Origin: MED-G116 sp038147495 | GTDB lineage: Bacteria; Pseudomonadota; Alphaproteobacteria; Puniceispirillales; Puniceispirillaceae | DNA length: 26,496 nucleotides | Direction of reading: 5' to 3' | Assembly (NCBI GenBank): GCA_038147495.1 | Contig: JAYQTT010000025.1 | Span: 1 to 26,496 of the forward strand | Shown here: piece by piece, positions 7,604 to 15,834 of the stretch | Layout of the letters: each line of letters opens with the position of its first letter | Position numbering within the stretch: the stretch's first letter is position 1 | The notes under the pieces: model-generated | Told to the model about the DNA's origin: nothing | What the model saw: only the letters and a program-made list of their open reading frames with translations | Database searches by the model: none | Position numbers and translations under genes: made by a program

Positions 7604-8847
7604 CTATTCGGTGATGTCCTTCATCGCGGCCAAGAACTGGGCAACTTCGTGCAGGCTATTGTAATGGCACATCGACACCCGCACACAACCGTCAAGGCCA
7701 AGCGGATCGAGAATGTTGCCTGAATAATGATCCGCCTTGCGAAGATGCGTGCGAATGCCCTCTTCATTCAGGCGAGCGACCACATCTACAGACGCCATGC
7801 CATCAACCCATAATGAGACAAGCCCCTCACGTGCCGGATTGTCCGTTCCGCCAATGATATTGACACCTTTCATCGCGGCAAGGCCGGGCAGATTGCCAGT
7901 ACCGTGGATCATCGCATCGGTCAGGCCCTTTTCATGCGCGTGAATGGCGGCGCCTGCCGCTTCGAATCTCTGGCGACGGTCAGTTGAATCTGTGTGCTGT
8001 GTGCCAAGCCATTCAAGGTAATCGGCAACATCGGACAGCGTCGCATAAGCGCCCGTATCCCGGGTTCCCATCTCCCAGTTATCTTCCGGTCCACCAACAA
8101 GCATGTTGTGCGGCAATGCGGTCAACCGATCAGATATCCAGGCCAGCCCATAGCCGTGGCGTGAGAACATCTTGTAAGGCGAGATCACATAGCCATCGAC
8201 ATCATAGCTCTTGATATCGATCAGGCCATGTGCAGCATGCTGAATACCATCGACAATGATCAAACATTCCGGCGAGACCTTGCGGATCGCTGCTGAAATG
8301 GCGGCAACATCCATCCCCATGCCAGTCACTGGCGAGTGTGCAGGATCGTTGCAACGCGGGTATCCGCTGTCACATGTTCGGCATAGTCGGCGGCGGTGAC
8401 AAGGCCACGCGCATCATCATGCGTAATCAATTTGTGTGTTTTGTTGCCGATCGTTGCCCAGCGGTGACAAGCGCTTCTGGTTGCCGGATGCTCAACAGTA
8501 GAGCCAATGACAATGCCGCCGGCTTCGGTGCCAAGGCAGGCATTCATGATCAGGCGAAACAATAATTCGGTGCCACTCTCACCAACAAAAAACTGGCCGT
8601 CAGGCGCGTTCATGAACACCCGCATGTCGTCCTTGGCTTTATTGATCACACGAACAAGCTCATGCGAGCCGGGGTTGTCGCGGCCCTGATTATCCGGGAA
8701 TGGCCGCATATTGCTGTGATGTCTCGACAACCGAGTTCAGCGTCAGCGCGCCTCCGGCATTTTCAAAAACACTCGTTGTCCTTGTACCGGACAATGATCA
8801 ATTTGCGCAAAACGGCCACGCACCTGAGTCATCAATTCATCATTCAT
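7604..8847 (-). pseudogene. Class V aminotransferase (cysteine desulfurase/selenocysteine lyase-like) with three single-base indels
   Basis: Starting from the ATG at 8847, a complete protein of about 414 residues can be reconstructed, but three frameshifts break it. First, a T5 run on the minus strand (8765-8769) needs six T to give VFFENAGG. Second, a C3 run (8696-8698) needs two C to give AAIPDNQGRDNPG. Third, near 8335 one base is missing to give HTSPVTGM. Everything else is conserved, including the PLP-ring Asp in IIVDGIQHAAHG and the Schiff-base Lys in SPYKMFSRHGYG. The family includes cysteine desulfurase-like and isopenicillin-epimerase-like enzymes; the substrate is unknown. The preserved motifs argue for sequence errors or very recent decay. 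As written, only fragments 8326-8730 and 7604-8329 are open. Confidence 0.8.
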
Positions 8848-8997
8848 AGACTTTATCTTTCACAATTCAGGGTCCGAACAAACCCGTGCCGATTTACGAA
8901 GTGGTATCTGGCACAGCACCACACAACAGATAACCAATAACGACCACAACAACAATTCCAAAAGAGTGAAAAGCCAATCAGGAAAAGGCCAGTCGAC

Positions 8998-10376
8998 TCA
9001 GCCGCCAAACAGCTTGCCCGGATTAAGAATATTGTCAGGGTCAAACGCCTTTTTAACGGCGATCATATAATCAACCGCCGGACCCATTTCCTGATGGAGA
9101 TATTTCATCTTGCCCTGACCGATTCCATGCTCGCCGGTACAGGTTCCCCCATCGCAATCGCCCGTGCCGACAGCCTCTCGGAAAAGGCCCTGATTTTCTT
9201 CCAGCCCTCTTCATCGTCCGGCATCGCCATCGGCAGCGTATGGAAATTGCCATCGCCGACATGCCCGACAATCGGTGAAATGAGACCAGTTTCCTCAATA
9301 TCCTTGCGTGTTTCCTCGACACATTCGGCAAGCCGTGAAATTGGCACACAAACGTCGGTGGAAATGCCCTCGCCACCCGGCATCAAGGCCATCGCCGCCC
9401 AGAACGCATCATGTCGGGCCTTCCAAAGGCGGTTGCGCTCTTCAGGGTCTGTTGTCCAGACAAACTGGCTTGAGGTGAATTCTGCGGCAATATCGGCAAA
9501 TTGTTCCGACTGTTCCATGACGCCATTCTCGGTGCCATGAAACTCCAGCAGCAAGAGTGGCTCTTCGGGAAGATCAAGCTTTGAATAGCTGTTGCAGGCG
9601 CGCACTTGCACCGGATCAAGCAATTCCATGCGGGCCACCGGAATGCCGTATTGGATGGTCATGATCACCGCATTGCACGCCGCCTCAATCGTGGGGAATG
9701 AGCAAATGCCGCCAGCTATACTCTCCGGAATGCCCTGCAATTTTACGGTCAGTTCGGTGATAATCCCAAGCGTACCCTCGGACCCGATCAGAAGCCGCGT
9801 CAAATCATATCCCGCCGCCGATTTCTTCGCCCGGCCACCGGTGCGAATAATAGTGCCGTCAGCCATCACCGCTTCAAGGCCAAGCACATTGTCTTTCATC
9901 GTGCCATAGCGCACCGCATTTGTGCCGGAGGCGCGGGTCGCCGCCATCCCGCCAAGGCTGGCATTTGCCCCGGGGTCAATCGGAAAGAACAGACCCTTGT
10001 CACGAAGATGCGTGTTCAGCGCCTCACGCGTGACACCCGGCTGCACCACCGCGTCAAGATCTTCTTCATGCACCGCCAGAACCTTGTTCATCGCATTGAG
10101 ATCAATCGACACGCCGCCATTCGGCGCATTGACATGACCTTCGAGCGATGAGCCAACGCCAAACGGGATAATCGGGCAATGATGATCGCGGCATATCTGC
10201 ATCACCGCGGCCACTTCCTCGGTCGACTCAACAAACACCACCGCATCCGGTAGCTGGCTGGCAACTTGTGTTGTTGTGTGACTGTGTTGTTGGCGTACCG
10301 ATTGGGACGTTGACAATCGGCTGCCAAAACGCTGTTTGAGAATATCAACCGCGGTCTGTATTGATGATGACGTCAT
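8998..10376 (-). pseudogene. FAD-linked D-lactate/D-2-hydroxyacid dehydrogenase (LDHD/GlcD type), frameshifted near the C terminus
   Basis: Reconstructed length is about 459 residues, normal for LDHD/GlcD. The N-terminal PCMH FAD-binding domain shows PIIPFGVGSSLEGH near 90-103 and DPGANASLGGMAAT near 155-168. The C-terminal oxidase domain contains the metal-site segment VGHVGDGNFH. A run of five G on the minus strand (9146-9150) should be six: with one more G the frame reads MGGTCTGEHGIGQGKMKY and continues to the stop at 8998-9000, restoring the family C-terminal motif ending NPGKLFGG. Without it, translation ends early at 9105. Family members oxidise D-lactate or glycolate-like acids and pass electrons to cytochrome c or the quinone pool. 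The substrate here is unresolved. It shares a strand with the rhodanese gene upstream. Confidence 0.85.
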
Positions 10377-10462
10377 GATCCGGACCCGATGCTGTTCACC
10401 CTAACATTCTTACATTGGCATTCTTGCATTGGCAAAGCGCGTCAGCACAACAGATTTATACT

Positions 10463-10849
10463 CTATTCAACATCCCCACCGGCCTGTTTCCACGCGGCAA
10501 TACCACCAGTGAGATTGAGCACGGGCGCGAGCCCCATCTCTGTTGCGACTTTTGCCGCAAGCGCCGAGCGCCCACCGCTGGCACAATAGAAAATATATGT
10601 CTTATCCTGATTGAAAGCGGGATTGTGAGCCGGGCTTTCAGGATCAATTTGGAATTCCATCACACCGCGCGATGATGCAATCGCACCAGGGATCATTCCT
10701 TGTGCCTGCTCCTTACTGTCACGAAGGTCAACAAACACGTGATCATCGCTGTTCAGAAGGGATATCGCCTCGGCAACATCTATCGCCGGAACCGCCGCCA
10801 TTGCCTCCATCACAATCGATTTTGCACTTTTGATAATATTTTGTGGCAT
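10463..10849 (-). CDS. Rhodanese-like sulfurtransferase domain protein
   Basis: A 129-residue single-domain rhodanese. The start at 10849 is chosen because a near-perfect GAGGAGG lies nine bases upstream; the frame extends 19 codons further to 10906 without a site. The active-site loop is CASGGRS with the catalytic cysteine, preceded by the VFVDLRDSKE element and the GAIASSRG segment typical of the domain. Residues 1-25 form a short helical extension (NIIKSAKSIVMEAM). Such proteins carry sulfur as a cysteine persulfide in thiosulfate or persulfide metabolism. It lies 87 bases upstream of the LDHD-like gene, which is itself upstream of the cysteine-desulfurase-like gene, a possible sulfur-related grouping. 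That link is inference only. Confidence 0.87.
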   Translation of the reverse strand: MPQNIIKSAKSIVMEAMAAVPAIDVAEAISLLNSDDHVFVDLRDSKEQAQGMIPGAIASSRGVMEFQIDPESPAHNPAFNQDKTYIFYCASGGRSALAAKVATEMGLAPVLNLTGGIAAWKQAGGDVE

Positions 10850-11091
10850 AGCGCTGCACCTCCTCAACAATAACGCACCCGTCTTTATAACCAAATGAGG
10901 CTTCACTTACCATAAGGAGTGGCATGAATTTGACGTCTTGTGCCAAGCGCAAGCCCTTCTATTGACAAGATTGGCGATTTCCAAGCGCGAGATGACAGGC
11001 AAATTCCAGTTGCCTTGCCGCCGCGCTGGCGTAAAGTTTTCTTGTTTGGCAGGCATGACCGCCATCCCACTGTCTCGAAGGGAATGGGTCT

Positions 11092-11889
11092 ATGGATATT
11101 GCGGCTCTGGTATCCGACTATAATCGCGATGGCTTTGTTTCCGGCGTCCCCATTCTTGACAGGAAAGAGGCTGCGCATCACCGCAAGGCACTCGAAGGCG
11201 CTGAAGAACAGCTTGGCGAATCCCTGCATTATCGCTTCAAGGCGCATACAGTTTTGACCTCACCCTATCAGTTGGCGATAAAACCGGACGTGCTGGACAT
11301 TGTCGAGGCGATGATCGGCCCGGACATTCTGCTGTATAATGTGACATATATTATCAAGGAGCCACATTCTCCAAGTCATGTGAGCTGGCATCAGGATCTG
11401 ACCTATTGGGGATTGAGTCATGATGATCAGGTAACGATGTGGCTGGCACTGTCGGTTGCGGATGAAGCAAGCGGTTGCATGCGCATGGTTCCGGCAAGTC
11501 ATAGGGCTGGCCGCATGGACCACGACATCAGCCAGCATGACAAGAACAATGTTCTCCTGCAAAGCCAGACAGTTCACAATGTTGATGAAACCGGCGCGGT
11601 GCTGTGCCCGCTACAGCCCGGCGAGGCATCTTTCCACCATGGCTGGACCTTGCATGCCTCTATGCCAAACAAGAGCCATGACCGGCGGATCGGGCTGAAC
11701 GTGCAATATCTGGCAGCGCATGTGCGCCAGACAAAGCATGATCTGGATACGGCAATGCTGGTGCGTGGCAAGGATGACTACGGACATTTTGAGCCTGATA
11801 TCCCTGCATCAGCCGACCTCACGCCCGAAGGCATCGCGCGGCAAAAAATGCTTGAAGAGCGCTATAAGCAAATCGCCGGACAGGCATGA
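11092..11889 (+). CDS. Phytanoyl-CoA dioxygenase (PhyH) family Fe(II)/2-oxoglutarate oxygenase
   Basis: A 265-residue PhyH-family protein. The iron facial triad is visible as SWHQD with His100 and Asp102, and the distal His188 in HHGWTLHAS. The 2-oxoglutarate-binding Arg follows in DRRIGLN (198-199). Bacterial members hydroxylate or demethylate varied small molecules, and the substrate cannot be read from sequence. GAAGGG lies about ten bases before the ATG. It is convergent with the hydroxyproline-type operon that ends at 11970 and diverges from the rhodanese. Given the neighbouring HpbD-like epimerase, oxidative modification of a proline-like or betaine substrate is an attractive guess, but its upstream region lacks the GTCGAC operator pair found at the two hydroxyproline operons. 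Confidence 0.85.
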   Translation: MDIAALVSDYNRDGFVSGVPILDRKEAAHHRKALEGAEEQLGESLHYRFKAHTVLTSPYQLAIKPDVLDIVEAMIGPDILLYNVTYIIKEPHSPSHVSWHQDLTYWGLSHDDQVTMWLALSVADEASGCMRMVPASHRAGRMDHDISQHDKNNVLLQSQTVHNVDETGAVLCPLQPGEASFHHGWTLHASMPNKSHDRRIGLNVQYLAAHVRQTKHDLDTAMLVRGKDDYGHFEPDIPASADLTPEGIARQKMLEERYKQIAGQA

Positions 11890-11969
11890 GGCTGGCGGGT
11901 GTATAGGCGCCAACATCAGCGCCCGTGACGCGCGCTGGCCGCAGGATCAGAACTGGTCAGACAGGGGGC

Positions 11970-13072
11970 TTAAGAGGATGATCTCACGCCAAATCGCGCC
12001 GGTGACAATGCGGTGGCAAGTTCGGTGTCGACCTCATCACCCGTAATGCTCGCCGCGGCAAATTCAGACAGGGCCGGTGACGTTTGAATGCCATAGCCGC
12101 CCTGTCCTGCCAGCCAGAAAAACCCTTCATGATCCGGATCAAACCCGGCGACAGGATCGTGGTCGGGTGCAAAACACCGCAACCCCGCCCATGATCGCTC
12201 TACGCGGTTAACCTCGATCGTTGTCTTTTTGCAAAACCGGTCAATACCCTCTGCCAACACCATATCATCGGGAAACGCATCATGCGGTTGAACAGGGTCT
12301 TGATCTGCGGGCGAAATCATCAGCCGTCCGGCATCGGGCTTGGCGTACCAATTTTCTGCTGCTGGCACGAACATTGGCCATGATGACGACCCCTCGGGAC
12401 CGGGAATCAGCACCGCCGAGCGCCGCTTTGGCGTAATCTGGCATGGCGCCACACCCGCCATTGCGGCAATCTGATCAGCCCATGCCCCTGCCGCATTGAC
12501 CACAATCGGCGCTTCAAAGATGTCGTCACCCGCGCTGACCTGCCAGCAGGACGCTGTTCTGGTGATTGCTTTCACCGGATGGCGCGATTTCAGGAAGCGC
12601 CTGATTGACGTGCCTGTTTTTGAAAGCTGCTGAAGAGTTGGTGAACATCAATCTCGCTTGCGTCCGCTTCATACAGCGCACGTCTGACCTGCCCCTCGTC
12701 AAGGATAGGAACCAGTGATACCGCCTCGGCAGACGAGATAAATTCAAGTCCAATGCTGCCATCGATATAGGCTTCGAAATTCTCGCTATCATCACCAAAA
12801 TCAATGATCAGCTGTCCTCTCGGGCCCAGTACGGGCGTGTCAGAGAACCCATCATGGTTGCGAAGGAAAGACTCTGAAAGGCGATTGAGCTTGCGAATAA
12901 CCGGCGGGCCATAATTGATCACAAACATCGCCGCCGATCGGCCGGTGGAATGATAGGCGAATTGATCCTCGGCCTCGAGCAGGATGACTTCGCGATTACC
13001 GGCAAGACGCGCGGCAAGACTCATCCCGGCGATACCGCCACCGATAATAATGACATCAGCTGTCACCGCCAT
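11970..13072 (-). pseudogene. DauA-like FAD D-amino-acid dehydrogenase (candidate cis-4-hydroxy-D-proline dehydrogenase), one frameshift
   Basis: The start is the ATG at 13072, with AGAGGG eight bases upstream. The FAD-binding GGGIAG lies at residues 11-16. The sequence follows Pseudomonas D-arginine dehydrogenase DauA closely: AYHSTGRSAAMF, then VNAAGAWADQIA, PKRRSA, WAGLRCF (substrate-carboxylate Arg) and GQGGYGIQTS near the C terminus. The reading frame breaks near 12595-12597. One extra T on the minus strand (GCTTCC to GCTTTCC) would join the N-terminal 159 residues to the rest, giving about 367 residues against about 375 in DauA. In the hydroxyproline pathway this enzyme class oxidises cis-4-hydroxy-D-proline to pyrroline-4-hydroxy-2-carboxylate. 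It is the last gene of the nine-gene operon. It may be an assembly indel or a real lesion. Confidence 0.82.
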
Positions 13073-13142
13073 GACCAATCCCTCTCTATTATAACAACCC
13101 AGATCACACAGGGACTCTACAACCTGCTTTGAACATTCACTT

Positions 13143-13190
13143 GCCCAGTCGGATGCCCAGTCGGATACCAAGTCGGATACCAAGTCATGT
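13143..13190. repeat. 12-bp tandem repeat between two operon genes
   Basis: Four 12-bp units lie at 13143-13154, 13155-13166, 13167-13178 and 13179-13190. Units one and two are identical (GCCCAGTCGGAT), unit three is ACCAAGTCGGAT and the last diverges at its end. The array sits immediately after the stop codon of the beta-hydroxyacid dehydrogenase gene (13193) and before the ribosome-binding site of the FAD dehydrogenase gene (start 13072). Read through in the minus-strand frame it would encode SDW/SDL repeats, but the strong Shine-Dalgarno at 13072 argues that it is untranslated. Confidence 0.8.
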
Positions 13191-13192
13191 AG

Positions 13193-14062
13193 CTAGTCAT
13201 TCTCCGGATCCAGACGCGCGCTCAAAAACTTGTCTCCCAGACCCTTTGCCTGCGCCTCTTCATAAAGCCGCAGCATCTGTCCTGCAAGTGCCCGCGCGTC
13301 ACTGCCCTCTGGCAAAAAATCATGAATATACCGCAGATCCTTGGCGGTGTTGGCGATGGTGAAAACATAGCCATCATGGCTGCCCTCAATCGCCTTTGGC
13401 GCAATGCGATCAAGACTCATTGAATGGCCAGACCCCTGCGCCGCGAGTTGATAAAATTTCTCCCAATCGACACCGGCAAGTCGGGCCATCTTCATTGCCT
13501 CAACAACCAGCGTGGCGGTACCAAGAGCCAGAAAATTGGAAATCAGTTTTGTAGCCGCGCCCATGCCAACATCACCGAGACGCTCAATTCTCTCACAGCA
13601 CGGCGCCAATGCCATTTTGACCGCATCAAAATCCGCATCTCTGCAGCCGACAATCGCGCCAAGGCGGGCTTCGGCGGCCTGTTGCTGGCCACCTGTCAAC
13701 GGGGCTTCTGCATAACGTAACCCGGCCTTATGCGTTTCACCATAGAGGGTCCTGACCGTATCAACGTCATTTGTGGTGCAATCGATGATCAGGCCCCCAC
13801 TGTCCATTACAGCTATCAACTCCGCAACAACAGAGGTCGCTGTTGCAGAGTTTGGCAAACACAGAATGATTGTCGAACAAGCCTCGGCCATCGCCGCAAG
13901 AGACGATACCTCGCGCGCACCAATCGACACCAATTCATCGATTGGCTGGCGGTTCCGGTGGGGCACAACATGAAGGTTTGAACCTGCCTTCAACAGGTTC
14001 GCCGCCATGCCACGGCCCATGATCCCCGCGCCAATAAAGCCTATCGCGCCAGTCTCCGCCAT
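13193..14062 (-). CDS. NAD(P)-dependent beta-hydroxyacid dehydrogenase (3-hydroxyisobutyrate dehydrogenase family)
   Basis: 289 residues from the ATG at 14062, preceded by GGAG; the frame reaches 14077 but that would overlap the SDR gene. The Rossmann motif GFIGAGIMG is at 8-16. The family substrate loop APLTGGQQQA and the catalytic lysine segment GMGAATKLISNFLALG are both present. Proteins of this family reduce or oxidise 3-hydroxyisobutyrate, tartronate semialdehyde, 4-hydroxybutyrate and similar small hydroxyacids. The DNA-level position, two bases after the SDR stop, shows co-translation within the operon. No step of the standard hydroxyproline route needs such an enzyme, so its substrate is an open question; an aldehyde or hydroxyacid by-product is possible. 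Confidence 0.87.
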   Translation of the reverse strand: MAETGAIGFIGAGIMGRGMAANLLKAGSNLHVVPHRNRQPIDELVSIGAREVSSLAAMAEACSTIILCLPNSATATSVVAELIAVMDSGGLIIDCTTNDVDTVRTLYGETHKAGLRYAEAPLTGGQQQAAEARLGAIVGCRDADFDAVKMALAPCCERIERLGDVGMGAATKLISNFLALGTATLVVEAMKMARLAGVDWEKFYQLAAQGSGHSMSLDRIAPKAIEGSHDGYVFTIANTAKDLRYIHDFLPEGSDARALAGQMLRLYEEAQAKGLGDKFLSARLDPEND

Positions 14063-14064
14063 GG

Positions 14065-14805
14065 CTACAGGCTCCATCCACCATCGACAATCTGAAAGGT
14101 GCCGGTGGTAAAGCGGCTCTCATCGCTTGCCAGATGAATCAGAATACCGGCGACTTCATCAGCGGTTGCAAAGCGGCCGATGGGCTGGCGTGCCAGAAAC
14201 GCCTCCTTTGCCTTTTCATAATCGCCTGTTGCTCTCATCCTGTCTTCAAGTGACGGTGTCAGGATGGTCCCCGGGCACAGTGCATTGCACCGGATACCCT
14301 GACCGACATAATCAGCCGCAACCGCACGGGTCAGGCCAAGAACCGCAGCCTTTGTCGCGCCATACAAACATCTGTTTGGCGCCCCTTTTATCGAGGACGC
14401 AACCGAAGCCATGTTGATGATTGATCCACCCCCCTGTGCGATCATTCCGGGAAGATAGGCGCGGATCATGCGAAACTGGGCGCGGACATTCAGATTGAAA
14501 GAAAAGTCCCAATCATCATCATCCATGTCCATTATCGTGCCATTGTGAACATATCCGGCACAATTGAACAAGGTGGTCAGGGGGCCGGTCCGCGCTGGCG
14601 CCGCAGCAATTTGATCCGCTTGTGTTGCGTCCAGAAGGAATGTTTCGATACGCTTGTCATCGCGCGACAGATCGGCAAGCAGATCAGGGTCAATGTCAGT
14701 GGCAAAGACCTGCGCCCCCTCATTCGACATGGCAAGCGCGGCGGCTCTGCCCATCCCTTGGCCAGCGGCCGTGATCAGAACTCTTTTTCCCTCTAATCTG
14801 GACAT
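14065..14805 (-). CDS. SDR dehydrogenase closely resembling human BDH2/DHRS6 (4-oxo-L-proline reductase)
   Basis: 246 residues from the ATG at 14805, with GGAG seven bases upstream; the TTG at 14817 is rejected. Classical SDR motifs are TAAGQGMG (12-19), Asp37 in ATDID (NAD preference), NCAG (81-84), Ser134, and Tyr148/Lys152 in YGATK. The match to human BDH2 as I remember it is unusually close: the GYVHNGT, DWDFSFNLNVR, GAPNRCLY, PGTILTPSLE and DGGWSL segments all have direct counterparts, including an Arg three residues before the catalytic Tyr. BDH2 was first described as an (R)-3-hydroxybutyrate dehydrogenase and later reported to interconvert 4-oxo-L-proline and cis-4-hydroxy-L-proline. 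The setting in a hydroxyproline operon favours the latter activity here. Family certain, substrate inferred. Confidence 0.88.
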   Translation of the reverse strand: MSRLEGKRVLITAAGQGMGRAAALAMSNEGAQVFATDIDPDLLADLSRDDKRIETFLLDATQADQIAAAPARTGPLTTLFNCAGYVHNGTIMDMDDDDWDFSFNLNVRAQFRMIRAYLPGMIAQGGGSIINMASVASSIKGAPNRCLYGATKAAVLGLTRAVAADYVGQGIRCNALCPGTILTPSLEDRMRATGDYEKAKEAFLARQPIGRFATADEVAGILIHLASDESRFTTGTFQIVDGGWSL

Positions 14806-14849
14806 ATACAACTCCAATCTTTGCTCTGAAAAACGAATAAAAAGCCTGC

Positions 14850-15824
14850 TTATTGCATTTGTCTTGTCAGATAAATGCCACTCAAAATGATCAGGATGAT
14901 GCCGATGAACTCTTGAGGCGTCACCACATCATGCCAGATAAGAGTGCCATAAATCAGCGATGCAACGATCATAAAATATTCAAAAGGCGCAAGCTGTGCC
15001 GGCTGTCCTTTTCGATAGGCATGGGTCAGACAAAACATTGCCGCAACACCGCTGGCGGCAATAAGCAACAGTGCCAGCCAAGCCATTGCATCAGACATAT
15101 GCCACGGCGCACTGAGCAATGCCGCCGCGGGAGACACAGAGCCATAGGCCCCGCCAAAAAACCCCACCACCGGCAATCCGATCGCCAAGATCATCGCCAT
15201 CAGATGAACATGGAGGGATTGCTCAAGCAGCGTGTCCGATCCGGCGGTTTTCTTTGTCAGCAGGACGACAAGCGTATAACAGAACGCACAGGCAATCGGC
15301 AGAAAATGAGCCGGAGACATCACCAGATCATCAGCCCAGCCAACCACATCGCACAACAGAAAAACGCCAAAAAGGGCAGCGCCAATCGCCAGCCATTCAC
15401 TGTATCGCGTGCGCCGTCCAACTATTAATGGTGCAAGTAGCCCGATAAACGCCGGATAGGTAAAATACAGCGCCGTAACCTCTACCAGAGGTAACCGCAA
15501 GAGCGCGCTGAACAGCAATATGTGACCGGTAAATGTCAGAACACCGCGCGTAATCGCCAGCGCTGGAAAGGGTGAGATAATACGAAACGATGTGCCTGTT
15601 AACCGGTAATACAGACCGATCAGCACCACCCCCAAAAGTGATCTGAAGAAAATGATCTGCAGAAGAGACAGCCTGTCTCCAAACAGCTTGATCAGCATAT
15701 CTTGCGATGCAAAGAGCGTCGCGCCAGCAAGGACCCACAAGATGGCACGACGATCATCCGTCACCGGCAACTCATCCTGCTGGCATACCCTCTGGCATTT
15801 ATGACGAGAAGCGCTCGCATTCAC
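14850..15824 (-). CDS. EamA/DMT-superfamily transporter
   Basis: A ten-helix drug/metabolite transporter of about 324 residues made of two EamA repeats. Hydrophobic helices run from about residue 27 (AILWVLAGATLFASQDMLIK) to the C terminus (FIGIILIILSGIYL), and the second repeat shows the typical PFEYFMIVASLIYG segment. The first start is GTG at 15824. An in-frame GTG at 15764, preceded by AGGATGAG, would remove a 20-residue polar extension and may be the true start. It follows the enolase-superfamily gene by 10 bases. Members export or import amino acids and related metabolites across the inner membrane. In an uptake/catabolic operon an efflux or alternative-import role for a proline analogue is possible; the direction is unknown. 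Confidence 0.85.
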   Translation of the reverse strand: MNASASRHKCQRVCQQDELPVTDDRRAILWVLAGATLFASQDMLIKLFGDRLSLLQIIFFRSLLGVVLIGLYYRLTGTSFRIISPFPALAITRGVLTFTGHILLFSALLRLPLVEVTALYFTYPAFIGLLAPLIVGRRTRYSEWLAIGAALFGVFLLCDVVGWADDLVMSPAHFLPIACAFCYTLVVLLTKKTAGSDTLLEQSLHVHLMAMILAIGLPVVGFFGGAYGSVSPAAALLSAPWHMSDAMAWLALLLIAASGVAAMFCLTHAYRKGQPAQLAPFEYFMIVASLIYGTLIWHDVVTPQEFIGIILIILSGIYLTRQMQ

Positions 15825-15834
15825 CCATGCTCAT

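Noticed and set aside
8992..8997. GTCGAC site near the end of the LDHD-like gene as another GntR operator
   Set aside because: It is single, has no partner 11 bp away, lacks the flanking ACA and lies at a gene end rather than a promoter.
13073..13183. N-terminal extension of the FAD dehydrogenase with SDW/SDL repeats
   Set aside because: It is produced by reading through the 12-bp repeat; the ATG at 13072 has a strong ribosome-binding site and begins the normal FAD-binding motif.
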